Shown here in pieces: positions 1-11,115 of a stretch of 64,000 nucleotides of DNA; the stretch's first letter is position 1, and each line of letters begins with the position of its first letter. This DNA comes from Linnemannia elongata (Eukaryota > Mortierellomycota > Mortierellomycetes > Mortierellales > Mortierellaceae), in the NCBI GenBank assembly GCA_036320915.1, contig JAXBDG010000016.1:434001-498000 (forward strand), given 5' to 3'. The position numbers were made by a program, and so were the translations under genes. The notes under the pieces are model-generated. The model had not been told where the DNA came from, searched no databases, and was given only the letters and a program-made list of their open reading frames with translations.

Positions 1-2599
1 CTGGTCTGGAGCAATGAAAAAGAGAGAAAGACCCTCCGCGGACAAGGACAGGAGGACAGGGGGAATAAATTGAGGAACCGGATCGGAGTCAAGAATGGGA
101 TGGGAAGGGTCCGAAGAGACGGGAAGGGACAAGGCAAATCGCGTGGAGGAACCATTCATTTGCCCACGGGAAAAAATACAATGACGGAGGAAGAATTGCA
201 AATGATTGGGACATGATAGGAGCACAACGGACACACCTCGCGGGGTTTATGGTACTTATGGAAGGAACATGAACGCAGACATGTCCTCTGACTGATACAA
301 GGAAGACTGAGCAAGAACGGAAAAGAAGGAATAACCAAAAGGAACAACCAAACTCAGGCAGCAACACGCAGGAATCGAGCGAGCCATAAATGGGAGACAA
401 TTACTATTCTCCGAAGGAACTAGCCGTGTATTGTTTCTTTTTTTTTGTTTTTGTTGATTGTTCTTCTTGTGTTCTTGTTGAGATTGTTCTCTTCTTTTTG
501 TTTGTGTATCACTCACTCACTCCCGCGTCTCTTGATCACAAGAACGGTTTTGCAACGGAAATAAGAGCACGAACATGAATGCACGTCTGATGTCGATACA
601 AAAGAAAGAGACTATACCTGAATATTGCCTACGTAGAGTAGTACTTGGATTTGAGTCGTCAGCATCTTGGTATGTGTAGAGGGTATGTACAATTGACGGA
701 TGAGAGTATGAAGGAGAGAAGGAGCGAAGTAACGAAGGAACAAAGACAACGAAAGAGAAAGAAAGTGATAAACGAAGAAATGGTTGGGCCAGCCTTTTGG
801 CAACCAAAAAATATATATATATATACAGAAAAAAAGGGTGTGAAAATGATGTGGTCAAAGCACAAATGTAGGGTGTTAAAACAAGAACAGCCAACAAGAA
901 ATATGAGAAAAGATTGCGCAGAAGTAATAAAAAAAGAAAAAAAAAAAAAAAAAGAAAGTGCTAAAGGGAACAACTATGCTACTGACTATGGGATTGGATG
1001 ATGGCAGTGATAATAGGCTTAATTGATAGCTACAGAAAAACGAGAGGACGAGAGAACGAGATTCGATTCGGTTCGGGTTTGACGTACGTTCCTTTGCAAA
1101 AAGGAAAAAGGGATGTTGGGGTTATAAAGACCCTTGTGAAAAGGAGGCGCGAAGAAACTAGTCAAAACGGTGTGGTGGTCGATAGGGGTAGAAAAGAAAG
1201 AAAAAAAAAGATTGTCAAATCAGTCTACCAATTCAACCGATACTGCTGGCGACCACACGACAACCAGTAGAAAGAAAAGGAAAAGGCGAAGTTGGTAAAA
1301 CAACGATAGGCAGGCCTCCTTGTGGCAATGGATAGCAATGACTGTGAAGGTACTAGAAGCAGGAAAGAGATGACACACAGAAAGGAGATGGAAGAGTACA
1401 AGATAACAAAAAAGACAGCTGCTAGCTATCCGCTGAATTGCTGAATTGTTGATCCGAAGCTGGATTAAGATCTATGGATGGTGTTTATGTGTGTGAGAGA
1501 GAGTGTATATGTGTGGGTGTGAGTGTGTTTGTCTCGCGTCAAACGATGAGAAAGTCAAAGAAAAGGGAGAAAGAAGAAAGAGAGAAAAGAGTAAAAGAAG
1601 AAAATTTCCGAGTCACCAAAATAGACCCGACGGATGTTTGTTGTAGCTCACGGCATCAACCACAAGGGTAAAAACAACGCACGGCGACAAAAAAAGGTTA
1701 GGCGTAAAAGCAAGGTCAAGTCGTTGTGTGCAGTAAGTAGGGTAAAAGGAATGGGGTTGCCTTGCCTTGGAAAGGGGGAGGGGCAGATAGGAGGGGGTGA
1801 AGTAAGAGGGCAGGACACGATTGAACAGAGCAGGGGGTGGATGTCCTAAAGAGAAAGAGCAAAAAAAGATAGCGCTGGTCTTTCTGTCTTTATTAGACAA
1901 GTTTAAAGTAGGCCAGGGGAGAGAAAGCAAGGGCGAGAACGTACCCAACAAGAGGACTACATAACAAGAAAGGGAGATGGAGGGAGCGAAGAGAAGACTA
2001 CCTTTTTTTTCTTCGAACCGATGAGGATATCAATGCTGGGCTTAACAGTGCGCCTAAATGAACAACTATGGGAAAAAACGAAGCAGGCAATCGAGGTGAG
2101 TGGAGAAGAAGAAAGAGGAGGAGTGAAAAAAGTGATAAAGAGAAGGAAAGCAGTAAAGAAAGTAAATAAGTACAATGGAGCAATTGAGCTGGCCACTTCA
2201 GTGACCCAAACCCTGGTCTTCTCTATCCATAAACTCTGATAAGCGAGAAAACCCCTTCCCTTCCTTCGTTTGCATGTGTGGGCGTTGAGAAGGTATTCCG
2301 TTTTTTGTTTTTGGTCTTCTTGTATGGGATGTAGTGCTGGCGGCGCATAGATTGCAAAAAAAAAACATACAGAAACAGTGGCGATGTGATAGGGTGTGAA
2401 TGGGGGTAAATGGAAGCAGATATGAATGGTGTGCTCTTGTGTGGAGGTGTGGAAGTGTGAATGTGTGTGTGTGCAGATTGTGGGTGAAGAAGAGAAGGGA
2501 AGGCAAGAGATACCGTGCTCACGCCATTACAACGGTGCCCATGGCGACATGTGTGTGTGTGTGGGATGTGTTTGATTTGATATGAATTCGTACCTTTTG

Positions 2600-2669
2600 T
2601 ACCTAACTTCAGAGGTCTGGTCCATCCGTCAGACAGCACAATCTCATTGTGTCCACGGCCAGGGGGCAT
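2600..2669 (-). CDS. Possible first coding exon of an unidentified minus-strand gene
   Basis: Reading on the minus strand from an ATG at 2669 there are about 23 codons with coding-like composition (MPPGRGHNEIVLSDGWTRPL and on), followed by GTACAAAAGG, a plausible splice donor. Further left the frame runs into His/Thr/Ser-rich low-complexity sequence that looks non-coding. I could not find a matching second exon, so either the intron is very long or the resemblance is chance. I do not recognise the peptide. Confidence 0.2.
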
Positions 2670-3470
2670 AAATATTCATGCACAGGTACAGTAGAGTACA
2701 TGTACATTGACGAATGGATGTGGACACATGGGTTCGAGGATAGGGAAATGACACTTCCCTCCGATAAAACCGACTAAGTTGCATATGGATGAAATCGATC
2801 GTTTAGCGATTGGTCTCTTGCTCTAGTGTTTGGACTCGATGCCAATTGCCCAGAGTATGGCTCCATTTCGTGTTTTTTATATGCACCCATGGCATGGTTA
2901 GTTGGCTGTTTCACTCCATTCCTATAGAACAGATACATAGACCAGGGACACCAATGCAAACAAAAGAGACAGTGAGATATGCACGCATTGGGCCTCTCTT
3001 TTTTTTCTCTCTCGCTCACTCTGTCGTGATCGTCCCTCGGTCCGTTCATCCGTTTGACTATCCTATTCTCACACAGTGAGAAAAAGAATGCTCTGTTTAC
3101 CTCCTTTCCTTCCCTTGCTCTCTCTCTCTCTCTCTCTCTCTCCCTTCTTCTTACTCATCCTCATCCTCCATCTATCGATGACAAAAACACAAATCCGAAC
3201 TCGACTCTCCTTATGCCCAACTTGACCGACCAACCATTGCGAACTCCATCTACGAGCATAAGGGGAGAAGGACGAACCACATTTTTCAGGAACATAAAAA
3301 CAAAACACAAATAGACCGCTGCTCCACAAACAGTAGTAACAAAAAACAACAAGCTAAACAAACCGAACAATAGCTTGGGGCTAGAGGGAAATGAGGGAGG
3401 CAGCTTATGTATGTTTTCAGGCAAGCCAATCGCCATTTTTCATACTCCTTTTTCGTCGCAGAAAATAATG

Positions 3471-3513
<43 letters not shown>

Positions 3514-5946
3514 ATCCCTCTGATCCTTTGTTGATTGATTCGTGCGGTGCTTCATATTCCCCTTTTCTTTTCATTCAGATCTGACGCTCTTCCTTGCGGC
3601 GCTAACATTGAGTGACATGGTAAATTAGGCTATTACAGTGAAAGACAGGAGTGACCAAAACAATATCAAGAACAAAAGATAAAGTGGCACACTTCAAGAT
3701 GGATGATTTCTCTTCCGCTCCTTATTTTTTTATATATATTTTGTAATGCTCACCCCCCCACTTTTCACCCACATGGTTAGGTCTGCTTGAGATCGCTGCA
3801 AATGTGAGGGTTATCATGGTGAGCAGTGGAGAAAGAAGAAACAGCAAGAGTACCGAGTGTTTTCAAGTGATAACCACCCTTTCTTCGCCTAGTTTGATTC
3901 TTCTTTGATTTGATTCAGGAATGGGATTCAGAGGAGGTTGTTGGTCTCGAATCTGTTTGTCTGATTGGATATGTTTCTATGGTGATTGTTGCCCTTGTTT
4001 GTAGTTCTTGATCAGCTCCCTTGGGCTTCGATTTATATTATTTTTTCACCCTTCCAGGGATGGACTTTTCACAAGATAAACAACAACAACAAAGGTTCTT
4101 CATTTGTCACACTCGACCGTCATTCCTGTGGCGCTTGTATTTGTTTTCTTTTTCTTATGTTGCTGTTGTCGTTGTTGGTGTCAACTCGTCAATCGAGCAG
4201 CCAGAACTACCCCAGGTCAGGTATCGAAACTATAAGGATGTGGTATAACAAGGTCAGAAAAAAAAAAAAAGACCAGATGGAAAGGGGGAGAGAGGAAGAG
4301 ACAACAAGACAAGTCGAAGTCGATGTTGCAAGGACAATTTTTTCCTTCTTCCCCAGCGTATCAGACCATTGCCTTCAAGGCAAAAAAAATGCACATGCAA
4401 AATAGAAAAAAAGAAAAGGACAGCCCAACGTAGCCAATTTCTCCCTTTCTCCCTCCTCCTTCCCTCACCCCTGTCCCTCATCTCTTTTCCCTCACTCAGG
4501 CGAGAATGTTGTTGTCCGTGTGAGTGGTTATCATGTTGCATGTCAACTCTACGCAATGACCCTTTTGTTTGTGTTCGTCCCTCTGCTCACCTTTTTTCAT
4601 ATGCTTTTCATTCGAGATCGATTTGTTCTTGTAGTTAGATGGAGAGAGGTAGCGTAGGCTTTGCTGCCTTGTTGTTTTTTTTTGTGTTCTCTTTGTCCTC
4701 CCCTTCCCTTCTGCGGTTAGGTGGCCCCGTCCCCCCTTCCCAGCAAAGCATTCAAACACCATCAGGCTGTTCTATCCCTTCTACTTTCCTATCCTAGTCT
4801 AGAGATGCTGATAAACTAGCAAGATCGATAGAGACCAGTTAATCCGACCTCCCTAGACGCCATAGAGAGCGGGTATACTAAACTATCAGGACCAATTCTG
4901 TCAAATATCCCAACGGACTAATTAGAGAACAAAAGAACATTTTTCATTCTCTCTCCGCTGCCTTTTCGTCCCTCTTCTCTTTGTTTGCTCAGTGACGAAT
5001 CTCGCAACTTCTTTTTCTTCCTTTCTTTATCTTGCACATTCATAGGATAAGGAACCAACCCCGCTAGTTATGCTTTCCCGCTAAAGCGCACTTTACGATC
5101 GACAAAAATAAAGACGGGGCTTCTTTTTAAATGTTCTATCGGCTGTGCGGGGCCTTATTTTTGTCCCTTTCTCTTGTGGCTGCATCTGATTGACAAGGAG
5201 AATATTAAGCATCATCACCATTGAAGCAAAGTAGCCGTTGTTTGATACTCCTACGTCTTTAGATCGATCGGCACGAATGTCACTCAACGGATAACGGACC
5301 TAAGGGGCATTTTTCCTGTTCGAGTTCCTCACAAAAGAAGTACAGAAGCAAGAGGCGAGGCGTTGCACGAGAGTCCAAGACTCGATCTGGACAGAAATCA
5401 GATAAGGTCCAGCACAAAGAGGTATCTATATCCATGGATTGAGACACCACCACTGCCAATGCCATTTTCTTTCAAGTGAAGAGAACTCTGGACTCAACCA
5501 ACCAAATTGTATTTGGATGACAGAGCTCTCTGCTCTCCTTGTCTTGTTCTTCCTTTCTAGGTACAGTTACTGTATTGTTCCGTCGATCCCCGCAGCCCCA
5601 ACTCCCAGCAATGTTTCACTCACTCTCTCTCTTGCTATATTCTTCTTGTTTATGTCTCTTCTCTCTCATATCCCCTCTCCTTTCGCTCATTAATCTCCGA
5701 CGCGACAGCCACCCACACACTTCACACAGGAGCAAGAGCAGATGTACAATCCTGTCTTTGTGTGTCTCTCTGTGTCAAATGCGCACCCCATACCTTTTCC
5801 TTGTTCTCTAGTTCCATCCAGGGATGAGTCCGATCGCATCATCGCCATACACCATACTCGACTCACTCGGAGTCCCGCCCCTGAATAACCAATGGAACCA
5901 TTACAAGTACCCCGCCTGCTTGGCCACTCTACCAAAAAAAAAAACA

Positions 5947-5953
5947 TATAAAG
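5947..5953 (+). promoter_or_regulatory. TATA box of the MLRQ/B12D subunit gene
   Basis: TATAAAG lies about 120 bases before the start codon at 6074 and is followed by a pyrimidine-rich leader. The position fits a core promoter, but the transcription start is not known. Confidence 0.5.
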
Positions 5954-6073
5954 GCGCCAACAACTGCTTGTCTTTTTTCTTCACTTACTCCCCCTTCCTG
6001 CTTGTTGTACCCCTTTCCCCTCCCTTCTCTCCCTTTTCTTCTTCCTTTCTATCTCAACAATACTCATTTCACA

Positions 6074-6512
6074 ATGTCTACCGCTGCTGCCACCCAAGCC
6101 GCCAAGAAGGCTCCCACTGTCTTCCAGACCTGGTTCCGTGCCGAGGTCATCCCAATCTACGGAGTCCTCGGTTTTGCCGTTGGCGGTGCCGGTAAATTCT
6201 TTTCCTCCTTTCTTTCGCTTTATCGATCCACTCTCCAGCTTCCCTTTCTCTCGGAAGAATAAGTGTCTAGTTCTCTCGCCTCGCCATTGTGCGTTGACCT
6301 GTGTGCTGACCTTGCCTCTTTCAATAATTGTTGTCGAATCATTCAAAATAGCCTGGTACGTTACACGTCTTGCCCGTGGACCCGATGTCACCTGGGACCG
6401 CAAGAACAACCCCCACCCTTGGTTGCACGTTGACCAAGAGACCCAGCTCAAGCTCGTCACCGTCAAGGAGGGCCAGGGTTTTACCAAGTCCTACACCCGC
6501 GATCGTCTTTGA
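6074..6512 (+). CDS. NADH-ubiquinone reductase complex 1 MLRQ/B12D-type subunit (NDUFA4-like)
   Basis: Two exons, 6074–6191 and 6352–6512, join in frame to a 92-residue protein. It has a short Ala/Lys-rich N-terminus, one membrane segment (around residues 25–42, IPIYGVLGFAVGGAAWYVTR) and a polar tail with RGPDVTWDRKNNPHPW. That layout is typical of the small B12D/MLRQ family, which includes NDUFA4, a single-pass inner-membrane protein first assigned to complex I and in animals found with cytochrome c oxidase. The length matches the family (about 80–95 aa). The start has good context (ACAATGTC) and follows a TATA box and pyrimidine-rich leader. A run of 19 C and 11 T lies just after the stop (6523–6552), probably in the 3' UTR. 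The family is clear; which respiratory complex it joins in this organism is inference. Confidence 0.85.
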
Positions 6513-7833
6513 AATGGGTAGACCCCCCCCCCCCCCCCCCCTTTTTTTTTTTCTCCACCTTGACCTTTGCAAGCATTTAGAATTTTCAATTTTTGACGAC
6601 GGAGCCATCCCAAGAAAATGATCTGCACCCTTTTTACTTCAACCTACAAACCACAACCGACCCAACACACATATACTTGATCAGAGACTTACAATACTAT
6701 CTCAGTTCAGCAGCAAACACATACATACATAATCGAGAATTATCACGCACTTTTCCTACCACTGACATAGACACCCGAAACGATATCTTTGTTTCTTCAC
6801 TCTCTCTTTCTCATATCTTTTGTTATTTCTTTACGTTTTTATTATTGCAAGCCAAGTGGACTGAGTCATACACATAGACCTAATAAAATAAAATCCCCCA
6901 TTTTCTCATTTGAGACAACTCATCAACTGCCACAAAAAAGAACGAGAGAACGATCAGACATGTGTTGCCTTTTCTTGTTTATCAAAAGCTGGAAGGGGAC
7001 AGGGTGCCTGGACAAAAAGATCAGAAGAAAAAACCCCCCCAATGAAAGAATGCAAGTGAGACAAGGTACGAAATAAACCGGGAGAAGAACTGCGCGGAGA
7101 AGAAATGGGCGCAGAGAGTACCCTCTCAGAAAAGGCACAGAAAGAAAGTCAATAATGGGGATTTTTTTTAGTAGCATAGAACATAGGTATTTGGTATCTG
7201 TTTCGCAACAGACGAGAAAGAAACGAAAAAAATAGAGAGAGCCGGACCTTGAACAAAACCCACAATGTAGGTGGGACAGATGCAAGGCAATGAACAGAAA
7301 ATAGAGAGGATAAGGAAAGGGGAAAAGAGAGAGAGACAGAGAGATGTACCCCGCCTTGCTCACTTGCATGTCTGTCTCTTGATCTGTTTGGGATGAGACC
7401 TGGTTGCCTTGTTGACTCTTTGTTCCCGACCGTTTGGAAGACGAATATTTTTTTCCCACATTTTTTTTTCTTTGATTAAAAACAGAGAACCCGATGGTGT
7501 TTGCCAAAAACAAAACAAAATGGGAGTAAGATTAGCAAACATGGATCTTCTGCTGAATCCACTCCTTTCCTTCTCAAAGCGTCGTCACCTCTCACACTTT
7601 GCTACAACTAAAATAATGAAAGAGTAGAGGGCCTGAGAAAAAAGAGAGAAGAAAAAAAAAATAGCCCCCTGCTTGCGCCCAATTTGCACAACCCTCGCTA
7701 ATTGCACGCGTTTTCCTTTCCCTCTCTCCACCATCTTTTCTCACCTTTCTCGCACAAAAACACCGTTCAACCTAAGGCATCAAGCTAAGAATCGGCTCCT
7801 AAGCGCGTCCAGAGGTGCCAATCCGGTAGTCCC
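6513..7833. other. Intergenic region, no gene seen
   Basis: Beginning with a C19/T11 homopolymer pair (6523–6552), this 1.3 kb stretch holds only low-complexity frames. The longest, about 196 codons on the minus strand at 6923–7513, is Phe/Leu/Ser-rich and reads like antisense to an A/G-rich strand. No family features were seen. Confidence 0.5.
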
Positions 7834-7845
7834 GGTCCAAGCCGG

Positions 7846-7880
<35 letters not shown>

Positions 7881-8549
7881 CGTACACAATTTTATTTCTC
7901 TGACAAACAGAACAAAGGAGGCATTTGGAAGTAAAAGGGACTACAGACCAAACTCTTCAGTGAACCATCCGTCAGTCACAGTCCGGTCCGGGACCTGGCT
8001 CTGCGCAACAATTGTCGCTGCTCTTCACAGCAATAACGGAAGAAAATAAAACTAGATACGAATGAAAGGGATTCTTCCCATCCTCCCCATCAATGTTAAC
8101 CTCCTCCTTCCCAACAAGCTGTCTAACAGCCGTTCATCAGCTGCTCGTGGATTCTTGGTCGCTCCAGGGCATGTCCGATCCTCATGTGTGGCTAGCGAAG
8201 CGCCACACGGGCAGAAACCATCGCGCGTGATATAGCCATATCCTTGACTCCAGTCACCACGAGGACCTGTGTATTTGGATGTCTTGTCCTTTACAGAGAT
8301 GCCCTGGGTCTGCTCCCACGCGATCGTCGCGGAGCATCGGGGTTTCCAGATCCGCTCTGAGGCCTGCGTCTCCAAGTAGCCAACAAATTTGTGGAGGACC
8401 GTCTTGGCGATGGACTGTGGGGTTCTGAAGACCGCGCACCATTCGGTCAACATGCTCTTTGGGGTGATGCCGCGGAGTAGGTCCGATACGTTCCACTTGG
8501 GGTTCTCATCGCGATCGGGAGCAGGCGCCCGAGAGAGGTCCAAGCCGGC
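7834..8549 (-). mobile_element. 5'-truncated LINE (non-LTR retrotransposon) with 13-bp target-site duplications
   Basis: The 13-mer GGTCCAAGCCGGC occurs at 7834–7846 and again at 8537–8549. Read on the minus strand, the DNA between starts abruptly in an open frame at 8536, continues to a stop at 8052, has about 170 bases of 3' UTR with an AATAAA signal (TTTATT on the plus strand at 7891–7896), and ends in a 34-base poly(A) tail (plus-strand T run 7847–7880) abutting the second copy of the 13-mer. Target-site duplication, poly(A) tail and 5' truncation are the signature of target-primed reverse transcription. The insert is about 690 bp. The copies of the duplication are identical, so the insertion is likely fairly young. 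Confidence 0.8.
8052..8536 (-). pseudogene. C-terminal fragment of a LINE ORF2-type protein
   Basis: About 160 codons are open, from the truncation point at 8536 to the stop at 8052. Near the C-terminus there is a C-x-C-x7-H-x4-C cluster (CPCGASLATHEDRTC), like the zinc knuckle after the reverse transcriptase/RNase H part of many LINE ORF2 proteins. After it comes an Arg/Leu-rich tail (DSLLGRRRLTLMGRMGR). Reverse transcriptase and endonuclease domains are missing because the copy is truncated at the 5' side, so it cannot be autonomous. The open frame continues upstream of 8536 only by chance, into the target-site DNA. No frame breaks were seen in the remaining part. Assignment to the LINE class rests on the insertion structure plus the Cys/His motif; the exact clade is unknown. 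Confidence 0.6.
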
Positions 8550-8556
8550 ACCCACA

Positions 8557-8601
8557 GACGTCCCAAAGCTTTTTTTTTGTTTGCGATGACGTCCCAAAGC
8601 T
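8557..8601 (-). mobile_element. Tail-only LINE-like insertion with 14-bp target-site duplication
   Basis: GACGTCCCAAAGCT is found at 8557–8570 and 8588–8601. Between them are 17 bases (8571–8587) which on the minus strand read ATCGCAAAC followed by eight A. This looks like an extremely truncated retrotransposition event in which almost only the poly(A) tail was copied. It lies 7 bases beyond the larger LINE copy, in the same orientation. Confidence 0.55.
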
Positions 8602-8694
8602 GGCCTGATCCACCACTTAAGGGTAAAACGCCGTCAAATATAGGTGCCCTTAACAACTGGATACACAGAGATTTTTACAATATATATCCAAATA

Positions 8695-8766
8695 GCAGGA
8701 TTAGCTCAGTGGTAGAGCAGCCGACTGCAGATCGGCAGGTCTCCGGTTCAAACCCGGAATTCTGCT
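8695..8766 (+). tRNA. tRNA-Cys (anticodon GCA)
   Basis: The sequence folds as a standard cloverleaf: acceptor stem GCAGGAT/ATTCTGC, D stem GCTC/GAGC, anticodon stem GCCGA/TCGGC with loop CTGCAGA (anticodon GCA), and T stem TCCGG/CCGGA with loop TTCAAAC. There is no intron. Internal A and B boxes (TTAGCTCAGTGG and GGTTCAAACCC) are intact. T-rich sequence follows (TTTCTTTT), suiting polymerase III termination. Confidence 0.95.
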
Positions 8767-8859
8767 TTCTTTTGCTTCTCCATATTTTGTATCAGTCCTT
8801 GAGGCGTTTGTACCAAAATGCTTGAGACCACGAACGGGATCCTGTGATGAGAACGCAGG

Positions 8860-8931
8860 GCAGGATTAGCTCAGCGGCAGAGCAGCCGACTGCAGATCGG
8901 CAGGTCTCCGGTTCAAATCCGGAATTCTGCT
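8860..8931 (+). tRNA. tRNA-Cys (anticodon GCA), second copy
   Basis: This copy lies 93 bases after the first and is nearly identical, differing in the D loop (AGCGGCA against AGTGGTA) and the T loop (TTCAAAT against TTCAAAC). All stems pair and the anticodon is GCA. The spacer shows no obvious similarity beyond the gene, so if the pair is a tandem duplication the flanks have diverged. Confidence 0.95.
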
Positions 8932-9273
8932 GTCCTTCTTCTCTTCTCTTTTGCCTCCGTCCCCTCCTGAGGGAGGGGGCCGTCAGGGGTCTTCCATCGT
9001 TGTCATGAGCATTGGTGTTCTCTCGAGTAGCTGTCCATCGCCGCTGCTGTCGGTGTGTCCACTCGTGCAAGTCTGTTTGTCTCAATTTGCACAGATTTCA
9101 CATTCGATCGCCCGTCTCACCTTTTTTTGTTCGTTTGTCCCTTGTCTGCTCTCATTTCGTCTCTTCTTCTTCTTGTTCTTCTATCTTCCTCTTTCCACTT
9201 TCTCTTTTCTCGTTTATTCGTCCCCTCACTCTCCACTTTTCCCTTCCGTCAACCCTAACCAACACCAACAAAA
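8932..9273. other. tRNA to glutaredoxin spacer and pyrimidine-rich leader
   Basis: The stretch after the second tRNA becomes strongly C/T-rich from about 9110, as expected for the 5' leader of the glutaredoxin gene. No separate gene was seen. Confidence 0.5.
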
Positions 9274-10641
9274 ATGGGCGAATCTATCAAGGCCTTGGTC
9301 GAAAGACTTATCCGTAAGACAGTGTTCACATTCCTGATCAATATTCACGCACTCTGTGCTTTATCTGATTCTACGCTACTTCTCCTTTTGTGTCTTTTTT
9401 CGCTCAAACTTCAGATCTGACGACATCTCAACTCATCCTTTTTTTTTTTTTTGTCCATGCATCACAACTCTCATTCTGCTGGTTTGTTGATTTTTAGGCG
9501 AGAACAAGGTTATGTTCTTTGGCAAGAGCTATTGCCCGTAAGCAACAAGACAGGAACAGAGGGTTCACGTTCACAGTTATGGGAATCTCGCACCTTTTTT
9601 TTTTTTTTTTTTTTTTTTTTTTCATTCAGGGCATGGAGGAGAATGGCAGACATCGACTTTATATGCTTCGTCTGTTGTTCGTCTGGACAAGAGTGTGTTG
9701 TATACCGCCAATTGGTCGACAAAAGGAGGGAGGGGTATGTAAAAAGTACAAGAAAAAAAAGGTTTTAGTAATAATTCTGAGCCAGGTGTGTTCGAATTGG
9801 GCTTTGACCGTTTCTGAGATACTCCATTTGTATGAGGAGAGACAAAGGGGCAATAGAGGGACAGGGAGGAAATAGACAAAGGCAGGTTCAGGATCGAGAG
9901 TCCCACTCCCTTTTTTCATTCTTGACTCCTTTCTCAACTATGGAGGGTAGTGTTAAAAAGGGTTCAGGAGGTGGGAAAGAAATCTACAGATATGTTCAAT
10001 TGGTCACCCTACAAGCTAGTCTCGCGGCCGGTCCTCCATATCTCACTCCTCTTCTTCAGTGGAGTTATCGATCTGGTTTGAATCATACGTGGCAAGTGAC
10101 ACTCACAGCATCTTTTCTTCTCTTTTGCTTGAATCCGATAGCCACTGCAAGAATGCAAAGTCGGTCTTGGCTGCCAAGGGTATCCAGTTCAAGGCATTTG
10201 AGATCGATCTTGAGTCCAAGGGTGCTGAGGTTCAGGATTACTTGCTGCAAAAGACCGGTCAACGCGTATGTCATATTGCCTGACTTTTGTGATGTTACAG
10301 TTACCACGCCTCAATCTGGTAGTGTTCAATTTTCATGAACAGGAGGTGAACTAACAGTGACTCTGCCCTTTTGTGTGACCGATCTAGACTGTCCCTAACA
10401 TCTTCATCAACACCCACCACGTTGGAGGTAAGGAAGAATCTTCAGGAAGCGACAGTGTGAACGAAAGCTCAGAGCTGAATTATGTGTCTTCGTTTTTATC
10501 AACGCTGTCGTAGCAATTGAGTTGACCATTCTTTCCCATGTTCGTTACGTTTCTCGTTGTGGAATAGGCAACTCGGATCTGGTCGCTGCAAAGGAGAGCG
10601 GAAAGCTCGACAAGATGTTGGGCACCAAGTCTGAGCTGTAG
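9274..10641 (+). CDS. Dithiol glutaredoxin with CPHC active site
   Basis: Five exons (9274–9313, 9498–9537, 10142–10265, 10388–10427, 10568–10641) give a 105-residue protein, the normal size of a classical glutaredoxin. It reduces protein disulfides and glutathione mixed disulfides using glutathione. The active site is C-P-H-C (YCPHCKNAK, about residues 25–33), interrupted by intron 2 inside the Pro codon. Usual class I enzymes have CPYC; His is a less common variant. The cis-Pro motif TVPNIFI and the GG-containing glutathione-binding motif (HHVGGNSDL) follow. There is no transit peptide, so a cytosolic location is likely. Intron 2 is unusually long (604 bp) and holds a 28-base T run at 9595–9622. 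An AATAAA signal lies at 10691–10696. Confidence 0.93.
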
Positions 10642-10781
10642 AAAGTATGACCCCTTTTTCGTTCTATTGAACCCTTGTTCAAGGTGTGTAAATAAAGCAA
10701 TTCCTTTTGACATTGAGCAATGGTTAGCAAGGACACGCTTATTCGTGTGTGAGAAGCAAAGTTAAACGCGCCCTACGCGCT

Positions 10782-10815
<34 letters not shown>

Positions 10816-11115
10816 GTGACTTTTTTTTCGCTCCTCGGCTTCGGGTGACGTCAACGCGTCTCTAATTTTTCTGATTGTTGGTCGCGCGAACAACGGTGTT
10901 TTGTTTGCTGCAACGTCTCAATTTTTGTATTCTCTCTTTGCCTCTCGTTTGTTTGACAAACACAAACCTTCAAGGACCCAATCGATCCGCCGTCAATCAC
11001 CTTACCTCACAACAAACAAATCACCAAACCAACTCTTCACTTCAACTAACAAGAGCATTGCACAAAGCACAAGGAGGACGAAACACACGGCAACGAACAA
11101 ACACAAATAAGCCTG
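10642..11115. other. Spacer between glutaredoxin and nucleoporin genes
   Basis: Holds the glutaredoxin poly(A) signal (10691–10696), a 31-base T run (10784–10814) and the leader of the nucleoporin gene. The T run may be a degraded retrotransposon tail or a promoter element; no flanking duplication was found. Confidence 0.5.

Larger units (their letters stand above)
1..6073. other. Long stretch without a convincing gene
   Basis: All open frames here are short, and most are shadows of purine- or pyrimidine-rich low-complexity DNA. There is a TA tract near 811–826, a 41-base A run at 3471–3511 and a CT tract near 3119–3146. One possible short coding exon on the minus strand (2598–2669) is listed separately. 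The purine-rich top strand to about 2.2 kb resembles the long pyrimidine-rich leaders seen before other genes in this window, so part of it may be the upstream region of a minus-strand gene beyond the left edge. That is inference. Confidence 0.5.

Noticed and set aside
5093..5287. Minus-strand frame LSDIRADRSKDVGVSNNGYF
   Set aside because: It begins with a non-ATG codon in a region with no further exons; composition is not convincing.
6923..7513. Minus-strand open frame of 196 codons
   Set aside because: Phe/Leu/Ser/Tyr-rich translation of a pyrimidine-rich strand, with no motif, splice or promoter context.
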